Counted from the first letter of the stretch, positions 25,735 to 35,167 are shown. The stretch is DNA of 64,000 bases from Paenibacillus sp. HWE-109 (GCF_022163125.1 NZ_CP091881.1:5022001-5086000), one strand, 5' to 3'. Translations and numbers: made by a program. The notes: generated by a model from the letters alone, not told the origin.

Positions 25735-26463
25735 CTATAACATTTTCAAAAGACCCATCACGATAAGGACACATCCCGGGAGAATCGACAGCTTCTTCAT
25801 CCACTTCATCTCTGCATAGCGGAAGCCAATCCGCAGTCCCAGAGCAATAAAGGAACCACTCGCAATCGAAATCACTGAAGCCGTCAATAAAGGCACAAAA
25901 CCAATCAAAGCCGCACCAATTCCTGCGCCAAAAGCATCGAGCGAAAGTGCCAGACCAAGCAGTGTAGCTTCAGACGCTGAAATATTTCCAGACTTGTCGA
26001 CATCGGCAATTGAGGGTGTGCGCAATATTTGAATCACCAGACCGAATCGTTTCAATTCTATGTTCAAAATTTCCTTGGTTCTTTGCAGCGTGTCATAGGA
26101 AGCGAGTTCGTTAGCACCCAATGTTCTCATGGCTGAATCAGCCTGCACGCCGCTAACAGAAGCTTGCTCCGTCAATTTGCTGGACTCTTCCTGAGACTTT
26201 TGCCTCGTTTGCGCCAAGGCCCAGACGCCAATTCCGATTAGAATAAAAGCGCCAATCCGCTGAGCAACGATAGGTGACATGAAAGAAGACATCAGCACAC
26301 CAATTTGCATCGAGCTATAAATAATGATACCAGACCATAGTGATATAATGCCAATGGAGAGGAGCGGAATACGTATTTTGCGCAGCCCATACATCACACC
26401 AACACCGAAACCATCCAATGAAACTGCAAAAGCCAGAATAAGTAAAGAAATGACAGGAAGCAT
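25735..26463 (-). CDS. ytaF: Sporulation membrane protein YtaF (MntP-like fold)
   Basis: The 242-residue protein has two related halves, each beginning with SLDGFG / SLDAFGAG in the first helix, as in MntP-type cation exporters and YtaF. A charged loop of about 70 residues separates the halves. The ATG at 26463 is preceded by TAGGAGGGG and fits the family better than the ATG ten codons upstream. YtaF is named for expression in sporulation; its substrate is not established. It sits in the usual mutM-ytaF-coaE order. Confidence 0.88.
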   Translation of the reverse strand: MLPVISLLILAFAVSLDGFGVGVMYGLRKIRIPLLSIGIISLWSGIIIYSSMQIGVLMSSFMSPIVAQRIGAFILIGIGVWALAQTRQKSQEESSKLTEQASVSGVQADSAMRTLGANELASYDTLQRTKEILNIELKRFGLVIQILRTPSIADVDKSGNISASEATLLGLALSLDAFGAGIGAALIGFVPLLTASVISIASGSFIALGLRIGFRYAEMKWMKKLSILPGCVLIVMGLLKML

Positions 26464-26562
26464 AATACCCCTCCTAAGAGTGTTACCCGGCAAACGCGCT
26501 ATGGAAGCTGTTTATCTGGGCTAAGTACTCCATATCATATGGGAAGGGTATGTCTCACGTGC

Positions 26563-27423
26563 CTATTTCTCTAACTTCTTTCGAATACGCTGACGTTTGA
26601 GCGGCTGACAGAGCGGACAGATATGCGTGCCCCTGCCGCCAACGACGGTCTTGTATATTTCTGTCCCGCATTTGTTGCAAGCTTGCGACTGTCTGCCATA
26701 AATGTTCAATTGATGCTGGAACAAGCCAATTTCCCCTTGTCCGTTCACATACGATTTAATCGAAGAGCCTCCCACTTCCACCGAGTCGCTCAGCGTCTTG
26801 ATGATGGCTGCATGAAGGAGGACGAGTTCTTTCCTGCTCAGCGACGATGCTTCCCGTTCAGGGTGAATGCCCGCCAGAAATAAGGACTCGTCTACATAAA
26901 TATTCCCGATACCGACAATATATTCTTGATTCAGCAGGAGCGGTTTAATCTTGGTGGACTTATGAGCAATCCGCTCGCGGAAAGCTTCGAAGGTGAAGGC
27001 TTCATCGAGCGGTTCCAGCCCCAGCTTATGCAGCGGTGGCTGCGTTAATTCTTCGCCTCGCGGGAACAGATGCATCGTTCCAAACTGACGCACATCCTTG
27101 TAGCGAAGTTCACTGCCGTCCGTGAAACGGAACAACACATGGGTGTGCAGCTCTAAGGGATCGTCGGCGTCATATACCCCGTAGCGGCCTTCCATTCGCA
27201 AATGGGAGACCATCACATAATCGGTAAGAATGAACCTCAGGAATTTCCCTCTGCGTTCGATGTTTTCAATGGTCTGCCCTTGCAGCAAAAGCTCAAAAAC
27301 TTGGATATCATCAGGTTTCTGAATAATGCGCGGCAATCTGACCTGAACGTGTGCAATCGTTTTTCCGGTAATTAAAGTATTCAGCGTCCGTTTGACCGTT
27401 TCGACTTCAGGTAGTTCAGGCAC
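26563..27423 (-). CDS. mutM: Formamidopyrimidine-DNA glycosylase
   Basis: The 286-residue enzyme begins MPELPEVE, where Pro2 is the nucleophile and Glu3 the acid, and ends with the zinc finger CNKC...CPLC. It removes 8-oxoguanine and formamidopyrimidines and nicks the abasic site. The helix-two-turn-helix region (GIGNIYVDESLFLAGIHP) is intact. It follows polA by 35 bases, a common pairing of repair genes. Confidence 0.96.
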   Translation of the reverse strand: MPELPEVETVKRTLNTLITGKTIAHVQVRLPRIIQKPDDIQVFELLLQGQTIENIERRGKFLRFILTDYVMVSHLRMEGRYGVYDADDPLELHTHVLFRFTDGSELRYKDVRQFGTMHLFPRGEELTQPPLHKLGLEPLDEAFTFEAFRERIAHKSTKIKPLLLNQEYIVGIGNIYVDESLFLAGIHPEREASSLSRKELVLLHAAIIKTLSDSVEVGGSSIKSYVNGQGEIGLFQHQLNIYGRQSQACNKCGTEIYKTVVGGRGTHICPLCQPLKRQRIRKKLEK

Positions 27424-27458
27424 GGATGTTCACCTCTTTATGGTGTAATGTTGATAGC

Positions 27459-30119
27459 TTACTTGGCATCGTACCAAGTAAGTCCATAATCAACGTCCGC
27501 GCTAAGCGGAACGTCGAGTGCAAGCGCGGATGCCATGACTTCAGGGACGAGACGGCGCATCGTCTCCAGTTCATCTTCCGGCACTTCGAAGACGAGCTCA
27601 TCGTGAACTTGAAGCAGCATGCGGCTCTTCAGCCCATCTTGCTTCAAGCGGTCCGCCATCTGTACCATGGCCAGCTTAATAATATCGGCCGCAGTCCCCT
27701 GGATGGGGGTGTTCATCGCCGTACGCTCCGCAAAGGAGCGCAGATTGAAATTCGATGCCGTAATCTCGGGCAGATAGCGGCGGCGCTGCAGCAAGGTGGT
27801 CACAAACCCATCTCGGCGAGCATCCTTCACGATATCGTCCATATATTTGCGAACCCCTTGGAAGACAGCAAAATACTGTTCAATGAACTGCTCTGCATCC
27901 TTGCGGGAAATGTCCAAGTTCTGAGATAAACCATAGCCGCTGATGCCGTAAACAATACCGAAGTTAACAGCCTTGGCTTGGCGGCGCAAGTTCGAATCGA
28001 CGGCGCTCTCCTCGACGCCGAAGACATCCATCGCCGTCTTCGTATGAACGTCCATATTCTGAAGGAACGCTTCCTTCAGTTTCTCATCCTGCGAGATGTG
28101 CGCAAGCACGCGCAGCTCGATCTGCGAGTAATCCGCGGCAAGAATGTACCATCCAGGCTCGGATGGAACGAAGACCTTGCGGATCTTGCGCCCTTCCTCC
28201 AGACGAATCGGAATGTTCTGGAGGTTCGGGAACTGGCTGCTGAGCCGGCCTGTGGCGGCAATGGTCTGCCGGTAATAGGTATGCACCTTGCCGGTCTCCG
28301 GCCGCACCTCTTTCAGCAGCCCTTCGACGTACGTCGATTGCAGCTTCGCGAGCTGACGGTAGTGGAGGATCTGCCCTACGATTTCATTGTAGGGCGCTAG
28401 ACGTTCCAGCACCTCGGCATCCGTCGAGTAGCCGGTTTTGGTCTTCTTCCAAGCTGGCAGCCCCAGCTTCTCGAACAGAATCTCGCCAAGCTGCTTCGGC
28501 GAGTTGATGTTGAACTCGACGCCAGCGAGCTTGTAGATGCTGGCCATGATCGTGTCGAGCTGCTTCACCAAATCGACACCAAGCGCTTTAAGGCCCTCAG
28601 CGTCCACGAGGATGCCTTGCAGTTCCATCTCGGCAAGAACACCCGCCAGAGGCTGTTCAAGCTCGTAGAAGAGGCTCTGCATGCCGCTCTTCTCCAGTTC
28701 TTCGCGCAGCACCGGTACGATGCGCGCAACCGCCATCCCTTTGCGGCCCAGATGGTCGCTAAGCGCTGTCAGTTCCGGCAGGCGGAACTTCGCCCCTTTG
28801 CCGAATACTTCTTCGTCGGTTTTAACGCCTGGCAAACCGTATTTGTAGGTCAGGCCGCTTAAGCTCAGATTCGACTCAGTCGGATCCAGCAAATAAGAGG
28901 CCAAAAGCGCATCGAAATCCACGCCAGCCAGCGTGATGCCTTGCCATGCCAGCACCAAACGGGCACGGTGCAGGTCGAAGAGCTGCTTTTTCTTCGACTC
29001 GTCGCTGAGCCACGTGCGCAGCGGCTCTCCCGCTTCGCTTTTCAGCAACGAGATCGGCACGTAATAGGATTTATTCTCCGCGCCGTCATCAACAAACCAT
29101 ACCACGCCAACAGGCGCAGCCTGATGTGGATTTTCACCAACCGCTTCCACGTGAATCGCAGCGCTGTCGCTTAATTTCCCGACAAGTTCAGCTACATTCG
29201 TTTCCGTCACAGCAACGGCTTCCAAACTCTCCACAACCTGATCTTCCGCTACAGCGCCAGGACCGAAATCCATCTTCTCTAGGAGCGATTTGAATTCGAG
29301 TTTGCGAAACATCCCGGATAAAGCTTGTCCATCAAAGCCGTCATAACGATACGAATTCCACTCGGTTTCCATGGGGACCTCACGGAATATCGTCGCGAGT
29401 TCTTTACTCATGATCGCGTCTTTGGCATGTTCTTCAACTTTTTCCTTCATTTTGCCTTTGAGACTTGCCGTATTGGCAAGCACTTCTTCAACCGAACCGA
29501 ACTCATGCAGCATTTTCAGCGCGGTTTTTTCGCCAACGCCCGGAATCCCCGGAATGTTATCTGAGGTATCGCCCATTAGACCTTTGAGGTCAATGATTTG
29601 CGCAGGCGTCAGCCCATACTTATCTTTGATCTCTTGCGGATTATACAGTTCTACTTCCGTGATGCCTTTGCGCGTAATGGCTACGGTCACATGATCGGAG
29701 GCCAACTGCAGCATATCCTTATCTCCCGAAACCAGCAGCACTTTCTTGCCCTTTTCATCAGCTGCCTTGGTCAGCGTACCGATGATATCGTCAGCTTCAT
29801 AGCCTGACAGTTCAAACTGTGTAATTTTGAAAGCCGTCAGAAGTTCTTTGATCAGTGGGAATTGCTCGGAAAGCTCCGTCGGCGTTTTGGCTCGGCCGCC
29901 TTTGTACTCCGTATATTCTTTATGTCGAAACGTTATTTTCCCCGCATCAAAAGCCACAAGAAAATGTGTCGGTTTTTCTTCTTCAATGAGCTTGAGCAGC
30001 ATAGTTGTAAACCCATATACCGCATTGGTATGCAATCCGCTTGAATTGCTTAGCAGCGGCAAGGCATAGAATGCTCGATTCGCAATAGAGTTTCCATCAA
30101 TAATAATAAGCTTATCCAT
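27459..30119 (-). CDS. polA: DNA polymerase I
   Basis: The 886-residue protein has an N-terminal 5'-nuclease (DKLIIIDGNSIANRAFYAL, SGDKDMLQLA, KGLMGDTSDNIPG), a middle 3'-5' exonuclease-like domain and a C-terminal polymerase (DYSQIELRVLAHIS, KAVNFGIVYGISGYGLS, QVHDELVFEVP). In the middle domain the acidic exonuclease motif (DxE) is absent: the equivalent reads AIHVEAVGE. Proofreading is therefore probably lost, as in Bacillus-type PolA. The ATG at 30119 has GGGGTG upstream; the longer frame to 30215 would add 32 residues not in the family. It heads the operon with mutM, ytaF, coaE and slt. Confidence 0.95.
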   Translation of the reverse strand: MDKLIIIDGNSIANRAFYALPLLSNSSGLHTNAVYGFTTMLLKLIEEEKPTHFLVAFDAGKITFRHKEYTEYKGGRAKTPTELSEQFPLIKELLTAFKITQFELSGYEADDIIGTLTKAADEKGKKVLLVSGDKDMLQLASDHVTVAITRKGITEVELYNPQEIKDKYGLTPAQIIDLKGLMGDTSDNIPGIPGVGEKTALKMLHEFGSVEEVLANTASLKGKMKEKVEEHAKDAIMSKELATIFREVPMETEWNSYRYDGFDGQALSGMFRKLEFKSLLEKMDFGPGAVAEDQVVESLEAVAVTETNVAELVGKLSDSAAIHVEAVGENPHQAAPVGVVWFVDDGAENKSYYVPISLLKSEAGEPLRTWLSDESKKKQLFDLHRARLVLAWQGITLAGVDFDALLASYLLDPTESNLSLSGLTYKYGLPGVKTDEEVFGKGAKFRLPELTALSDHLGRKGMAVARIVPVLREELEKSGMQSLFYELEQPLAGVLAEMELQGILVDAEGLKALGVDLVKQLDTIMASIYKLAGVEFNINSPKQLGEILFEKLGLPAWKKTKTGYSTDAEVLERLAPYNEIVGQILHYRQLAKLQSTYVEGLLKEVRPETGKVHTYYRQTIAATGRLSSQFPNLQNIPIRLEEGRKIRKVFVPSEPGWYILAADYSQIELRVLAHISQDEKLKEAFLQNMDVHTKTAMDVFGVEESAVDSNLRRQAKAVNFGIVYGISGYGLSQNLDISRKDAEQFIEQYFAVFQGVRKYMDDIVKDARRDGFVTTLLQRRRYLPEITASNFNLRSFAERTAMNTPIQGTAADIIKLAMVQMADRLKQDGLKSRMLLQVHDELVFEVPEDELETMRRLVPEVMASALALDVPLSADVDYGLTWYDAK

Positions 30120-30252
30120 AAGTTCGCACCCCGATTTTTGACATACTTCCTTCATCATAGCATACGAAATTAAAATAAAAAAACGGTTCCGCACATAAAC
30201 ATAAAAGGAAAGCATGATTGGATGGCTAGGACTTCAGAAGGAGGTTCTCCGT

Positions 30253-31002
30253 ATGAGCCCTTTTTTCTCACCAACACGTAAAAAATTCATCTTTTTTGAT
30301 ATGAACAATACGATACTGGATCGCAGACAATGCTTTGACTCGGCCTTTCTTGACGTTATGAACGACTACACGGCGAGGTGGGAGCCGGATGAGTCGCAGT
30401 TCTCCGCGCAAGATGCTCTGCAGAGCTACAAGATGGAATGGAGCCGTCACCGCAAAGCGCCGATCCGGAGTCCGATTTCTCCGGATGAGCTGCGTCATAT
30501 TTGTTTGCGCAAAGCGCTTCAGACCTTGCCAGTGAATGTGAATCCCATGTTTACGAGGGCTTTTTTTGAACAGGTGGAAGAACAGGAGGATAACTTCGTG
30601 GCACTCTTCCCGGGTGTCGAGGATACCCTGGAAGCCTTATCTCAGAACTATCAGCTTGCGATTATCAGCAATGGGAATCGAAGGCGACTGCAGAATAATT
30701 TGGAGAAGATGAAATTGACACCTTGGATTGACCATAATCGGCTATTCAGCTCCGAAAAGGATGGTCCGCGCAAACCGCACCCTGCGATCTTCGAAAGTGC
30801 TTTAAGGTCCATGAGCGCGGTTCCAAGCCAATGTGTGATGGTCGGTAATTCGTGGCGGAATGACGTCGTAGGGGCCGCCTCAAGCGGCATGGATGCCATC
30901 TGGATTCATCCGGGGAATATTAAGAAAATTTCCGAGCGGCGCATCGGCAAGCAGAAAGTCATTATCATTCGTTCTTTTAAACAACTGGTCTATACCTTCT
31001 AA
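30253..31002 (+). CDS. HAD-superfamily protein with altered motif I
   Basis: The 249-residue protein has the Rossmann-like HAD core: motif I FFDMNNTILD, motif II IISNGNR, a conserved lysine region GPRKPHP, and motif III/IV MVGNSWRNDVVGA. In motif I the nucleophile D16 is present, but the second aspartate of DxDxT is asparagine (N18), which normally acts as acid/base; phosphatase activity may be reduced or the substrate unusual. A C1-type cap is visible between residues about 25 and 100. AAGGAGG eight bases upstream supports the ATG at 30253. It is divergent from polA. Confidence 0.85.
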   Translation: MSPFFSPTRKKFIFFDMNNTILDRRQCFDSAFLDVMNDYTARWEPDESQFSAQDALQSYKMEWSRHRKAPIRSPISPDELRHICLRKALQTLPVNVNPMFTRAFFEQVEEQEDNFVALFPGVEDTLEALSQNYQLAIISNGNRRRLQNNLEKMKLTPWIDHNRLFSSEKDGPRKPHPAIFESALRSMSAVPSQCVMVGNSWRNDVVGAASSGMDAIWIHPGNIKKISERRIGKQKVIIIRSFKQLVYTF

Positions 31003-31012
31003 GCGTTGTTTG

Positions 31013-32764
31013 TCAGCCAATATTTTGAAAATAATAAATGCTGCCTTGATGCGCTTTGGCTTTCTTCTTGAGCGTCGCGGCCGTGTGTGAAATATGTTCG
31101 AGCGAAATGGGAGATTCACAGCTGCATACGACAAGCGAAAGCGATAATGTGACTCCCTCGCTTTTTACCTTATTCCCGCTCCGGTCCCAAACATATTCCC
31201 ATTCTTCCTCTTCATAAAACACCTTAACGCCCTGTTCAAAGCGACGAATCATCTCCCGACACAACTGCTCAGGTTCCCGCGTGACAGAGATAGCAATGAA
31301 ATCATCGCCTCCCACATGCCCCACAAAATCGTGCGGGGTTCCACATACGGCAATCGCCTGCTGCATAATATCTGCGGTATATTGAATCAACTGATCCCCT
31401 TTTTGGAAACCGAAACGGTCATTGAACCATTTGAAATAATCCAGATCTGCGTACACCACGTGAAATGGCTTGCTTTCATTGATCCGTTTGGTCAATTCCC
31501 GATTGATTTGCAAATTGCCCGGCAGTCCTGTTAACGGATTCGCCACACGCGCGGATTCCATCCGCACATTCGTAATACTTTCCAGAATGGTCCTTATGGA
31601 AGCTGCTCCCGCCATCTTCCCGTAGCTTGTAATGATGACAAGGTCATACAAATGATGAATAGAGCGCGAAGTCGCCATTTGGGAAACTTGCTCAACAAAC
31701 ATGAACTCATCCACAATAAGCGGGGCTTCATCCATGATGCCATCAATCGTCCGGTTCCAAAATAAAGAGAAGGCGTATTGACCTGCCAAATGCTGAAACA
31801 GGCGCTCTCTCATCACGAGACCTACGGGTACTTCCTCGCTCGTAATGACAACACCCACGGCATCTTGATTCTTTTTGAAATAATCCGCGACCTCCGAAAT
31901 CAGCACTCTTTTGTCAAATACCTGAACTGGTGTAGCCAAATCGCCAATATTCCACGTCATACTGAGACCTTGCACTTTGCGGTGCTGCCAGATCAGCATA
32001 GCCAAATGGTCATGCACCTTGGCGGCGGACACTTCGGGTTTGCCCAGCAAAAACCCCTGCGCGTAATGCACACCGAGTCTAGTTAATTTAATCAATTCAT
32101 CCGCATGTTCGATCCCTTCGGCAATCAGGGAAATGTTCATTTTTTGGGCAAAAGTAACGAAGGTTTCCAGGATGTACTCTTTCACCTTGCTTTTATGAAT
32201 ATGTTCAATAAGCGAACGATCAATTTTTATAAAATCAGGCTGCAGCTCGGCGATCGCTTGAAGAGAGGAATACCCGGCCCCAGCATCATCGATGGCAATC
32301 CGATAGCCCTGCTTGCGGTAATGCTCAAGAATTTTTTTGGCCAACGAAAAATCTTCAATTGAACTTCTTTCCGTTATTTCAAATACAACGTTGCTCGGAT
32401 TCAGGCCATGCCGCTGCAAAATCTCCAGTGTTTTGCCTGGAATAAACCCTGGGTCATACAAGACTTGCGAAGAAATATTAATAAAAAGCAATTGCTGAGG
32501 ATGCTCCAAAATGGATCCCTGAATGGCTTTTTCACGAGCCAACTGTTCAAGCGGATAAAGTTCACCCTCTTGCTCTGCGAATTGAAACATCGCTAGCGGG
32601 GAATGGAACGGGCTCTCTTTGGGCCCTCGAATTAAAGCTTCATAACCCATTACTTGTCCGTCCTGTAAAGATACAATGGGTTGATAAACGGAGTACAAGA
32701 GCTGCTCCCTGATTATCTTATGAAACTGGTCAAGCATTTCTGACTGAGCCTTCATGTCCATCAT
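31013..32764 (-). CDS. EAL-CBS-GGDEF cyclic-di-GMP protein
   Basis: The 583-residue protein has an N-terminal EAL phosphodiesterase domain (residues about 15-255) with all visible catalytic motifs: YEALIRG, FINIS, FEITER, IAIDDAGAGYSS, DFIKIDRSL, AEGIE and QGFLLGKP. A CBS pair follows (about 265-395). A C-terminal GGDEF domain (about 405-580) carries GGDDF in place of GG(D/E)EF and a D-x-D-Y-F-K-W-F-N-D block, so cyclase activity is uncertain. It is cytoplasmic, with no transmembrane part. CBS domains usually sense nucleotides. The start could be the ATG at 32764 or 32755. It is divergent from the hybrid kinase at 32947. Confidence 0.88.
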   Translation of the reverse strand: MMDMKAQSEMLDQFHKIIREQLLYSVYQPIVSLQDGQVMGYEALIRGPKESPFHSPLAMFQFAEQEGELYPLEQLAREKAIQGSILEHPQQLLFINISSQVLYDPGFIPGKTLEILQRHGLNPSNVVFEITERSSIEDFSLAKKILEHYRKQGYRIAIDDAGAGYSSLQAIAELQPDFIKIDRSLIEHIHKSKVKEYILETFVTFAQKMNISLIAEGIEHADELIKLTRLGVHYAQGFLLGKPEVSAAKVHDHLAMLIWQHRKVQGLSMTWNIGDLATPVQVFDKRVLISEVADYFKKNQDAVGVVITSEEVPVGLVMRERLFQHLAGQYAFSLFWNRTIDGIMDEAPLIVDEFMFVEQVSQMATSRSIHHLYDLVIITSYGKMAGAASIRTILESITNVRMESARVANPLTGLPGNLQINRELTKRINESKPFHVVYADLDYFKWFNDRFGFQKGDQLIQYTADIMQQAIAVCGTPHDFVGHVGGDDFIAISVTREPEQLCREMIRRFEQGVKVFYEEEEWEYVWDRSGNKVKSEGVTLSLSLVVCSCESPISLEHISHTAATLKKKAKAHQGSIYYFQNIG

Positions 32765-32946
32765 CCCTTATTTGTTATTCCGTATATGATCAGTCTATCA
32801 AACCAAATAGCTTCCTTTATTATCCTTATGTAAAATCTTTGTAAAGACTTCAAATAAAAAAGAGGGAATTCCATTTTTTCCACGAAAAGAGAAAAGGAGA
32901 ATCGCAAGGTGCTTAACAGTCTTTACTAGCACGGAAAGGATTTGAC

Positions 32947-34530
32947 ATGGAACAACAAGTCAAAATCTTGGCGGTAGATGACCGCTACGAGAACTTGCTG
33001 GCTCTAAACAGTATTCTGGCCTCTCCCCATTATGAAGTGATTGGCTTGCAATCCGGTGAAGAGGCTCTTCGATATTTATTAAAGGAATCTGCCGATCATA
33101 TTGCCGTCATTCTCATGGATGTGCAAATGCCGGGACTCAGCGGGTTCGAGACTGTTGAGCTGATTAAACAGCGCAAGGCTTGTCAAGATATTCCTATCAT
33201 CTTCCTGACAGCCCTTAGTACGTCCATTGAACATGTGCTCAAAGGCTATCATGTGGGATCGATTGATTACCTATTTAAACCTGTGCATCCCGAAATGCTT
33301 CGCAAGAAAGTGGATGCTTTTGTTAACATGCATTTGAATCACCAGAAAATCAAATCGCAGAGCGAGCTTTTGCAGAAGCGGACACTGGACCTTGAAGAAA
33401 CGAATCGGAAATTAGCGGAAGCGGAAGAAAAGCTGAAACAACAGAATGTGCTATTGGAAAATTGGGTCGAAGAACGTACGTCCGAACTGGTCGACGCTCA
33501 CCAGAAATTATTGAAATCCCAAGAGCATTTCAAGAAAATGTTTATGCTCTCTCCCTCCCTGATGGCGATCCGGCGCCTGCCTGATCTCACTTATCTGGAG
33601 ATTAATGAGAGTTGGAAGCAGTATACAGGTTATGGGGACGAAATTATTGGGACCTCGATGGATCTCCTGCGAACGGAACAGGGAGAACCGATGAAATGCG
33701 ATGAGGTCATCCATAACTTGAAAGTGAGATATGAGACCAAATCCAAGGAAATGCGGACAGCGCTCATGTCGACAGAAATCATTGATATCGAGAACGAGAG
33801 CTGTATGCTTCAGGTCGCTGTAGATATTACAGAAAGCCTGCGTTTCGAAGCAGAAATGGCCCGTCTAGCCCAGTTAAATCTGGTCGGTGAAATGGCCGCT
33901 GGCATCGCGCATGAAATTCGCAACCCCATGACCACCATCCGCGGCTTCCTCCAGTTATTTCGCGAAAACGATGGCCGTATGCAGAAACAGTACATTCCCA
34001 TCATGCTCGAAGAATTGGATCGTGCCAACGAGATCATCACCGAATATTTATCCCTCGCCAAAAATAAGCAATCCCATCAGCATCCCGATCAGATTAACCG
34101 GATCATCGAAATGCTGCTGCCGTTGATTCAAGCTGAGGCTGTGATGTCCGGCAAGCATGTGCAGTATCAGATCATGGACTGTCCGATCATTCAGCTCGAC
34201 GACAAAGAAATCCGCCAACTCATCTTAAATATGTGCATGAATGGTCTGGAAGCGATGAGCATCGGCGGCAAGCTGCGGATCGAGACCTACCGTGAACCAG
34301 AACACGTTGTCCTGCTTATTGGGGATGAGGGGACAGGCATCGATGAGCATCATCTCGAGAAGCTTGGCCGGCCTTTCTTCACCACCAAAGACGAAGGAAC
34401 TGGACTTGGTCTGGCAATCTGCTACAGTATAGCGGCCAGGCATCGGGCCTCCATTGAAGTTCAATCCAGCCCCAAAGGGACAACTTTTTATATTCGCTTC
34501 CCCGTTCTTGAGGATGGCGCCGATTCTTAA
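32947..34530 (+). CDS. Receiver-PAS-histidine kinase hybrid (sporulation-kinase-like)
   Basis: The 527-residue soluble protein begins with a response-regulator receiver domain (1-125; acidic pocket D11-D12, phosphoacceptor D58 in LMDVQMPG, K in FKPVHP), then a coiled coil (about 130-190), a PAS domain (about 195-305) and a kinase core. The kinase shows H322 in GIAHEIRNPMTTIRGFLQLF, the N-box NMCMNGLEAM, and the G-boxes GDEGTGI and GTGLGLAI. The H-box style is that of KinA/KinE-type sporulation kinases. A receiver at the N-terminus with no HPt domain suggests a phosphate-gated kinase or a phosphorelay intermediate. It is divergent from the cyclic-di-GMP gene, and co-regulation is plausible. 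Confidence 0.88.
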   Translation: MEQQVKILAVDDRYENLLALNSILASPHYEVIGLQSGEEALRYLLKESADHIAVILMDVQMPGLSGFETVELIKQRKACQDIPIIFLTALSTSIEHVLKGYHVGSIDYLFKPVHPEMLRKKVDAFVNMHLNHQKIKSQSELLQKRTLDLEETNRKLAEAEEKLKQQNVLLENWVEERTSELVDAHQKLLKSQEHFKKMFMLSPSLMAIRRLPDLTYLEINESWKQYTGYGDEIIGTSMDLLRTEQGEPMKCDEVIHNLKVRYETKSKEMRTALMSTEIIDIENESCMLQVAVDITESLRFEAEMARLAQLNLVGEMAAGIAHEIRNPMTTIRGFLQLFRENDGRMQKQYIPIMLEELDRANEIITEYLSLAKNKQSHQHPDQINRIIEMLLPLIQAEAVMSGKHVQYQIMDCPIIQLDDKEIRQLILNMCMNGLEAMSIGGKLRIETYREPEHVVLLIGDEGTGIDEHHLEKLGRPFFTTKDEGTGLGLAICYSIAARHRASIEVQSSPKGTTFYIRFPVLEDGADS

Positions 34531-34670
34531 TAGGAAGATGGTCAACGCATCGGAGAAGACCTTGAATGGCTACATACGCAGCTATCAAGGCGCAGCCAAC
34601 CCATGGAAGTCATGTGCGGCTCTGTGTTCGACTGCAAACAAAAGTTCAATCTATAATAGTTGGTGCTTGG

Positions 34671-34740
34671 TGCAGCAGAGGCGCGAAGCGAGTTGCTTGC
34701 TGCGGCAGAGGCGCGAAGCGAATTGCTTGGTGCGGTGAGG
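34671..34740 (+). repeat. Tandem 30-base repeat
   Basis: Two 30-base units (34671-34700 and 34701-34730) differing at a few positions are followed by a 10-base partial third. The shared core is GAGGCGCGAAGCGA-TTGCTTG. No gene covers it; it lies in the stretch between the hybrid kinase and phoU. Confidence 0.8.
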
Positions 34741-34813
34741 AGGAGTGGTGAGCGACACTACCTCTTAGGGGGCACGCCTAGCAGCTACGCCCCTCCGCAG
34801 CCGCTCCTTCAGT

Positions 34814-35005
34814 TGAGGAAAACATTGGATTTATCCAGTGTTTTCCTCATTTTTGTGCTTCAGAACCCTCTTTCATTGGATATTTCCAATGGGATGTCCA
34901 TAATCAGCTCTTATAGAGTGATTCCCTGTTAAAAGATTGGATAAATCCAGTGAAAGGTTGATTTCAACAGCTTTAGAGCCAATTTCATTGGATTTATCCA
35001 ATGAA
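34814..35005. repeat. Four related palindromes, core CATTGGAT-ATCCAATG
   Basis: Copies lie at 34814-34849 (a 17-bp stem extended by GAGGAAAA/TTTTCCTC), 34874-34891 (CATTGGA/TCCAATG), 34934-34952 and 34984-35005 (TTCATTGGAT/ATCCAATGAA). The rest of 34531-35089 has no gene. The first copy ends in a T-rich run and could end transcription of the kinase gene; the others lack a T-run. They may be a mobile palindromic repeat or a protein-binding array. Confidence 0.75.
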
Positions 35006-35089
35006 GGCGAAAGTATGTATGCAACGATCAGGAACTAGAAACAATTTAAATAGTTTATGACTTTCTTGACCACATCAAACTTACATAAG

Positions 35090-35156
35090 AAAAAAGCATA
35101 TGTATCAAAAAACAGCTTACATCACATCTGTTTTTAAATAGCATATGCTTCTTTTT
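35090..35156 (-). terminator. Terminator of the pst-phoU operon
   Basis: A long interrupted hairpin has the outer stem AAGCATATG/CATATGCTT (35094-35102, 35142-35150) and the inner stem AAAAACAG/CTGTTTTT (35108-35115, 35128-35135), flanked by A- and T-runs. It lies 12 bases after the phoU stop. Confidence 0.8.
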
Positions 35157-35167
35157 AATTGATTTAT

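Noticed and set aside
34454..34932. Overlapping short frames across the 30-base tandem repeat
   Set aside because: Repetitive peptides (EARSELLAAAEARSELL) arise from the DNA repeat itself; no ribosome binding site and no conserved sequence.
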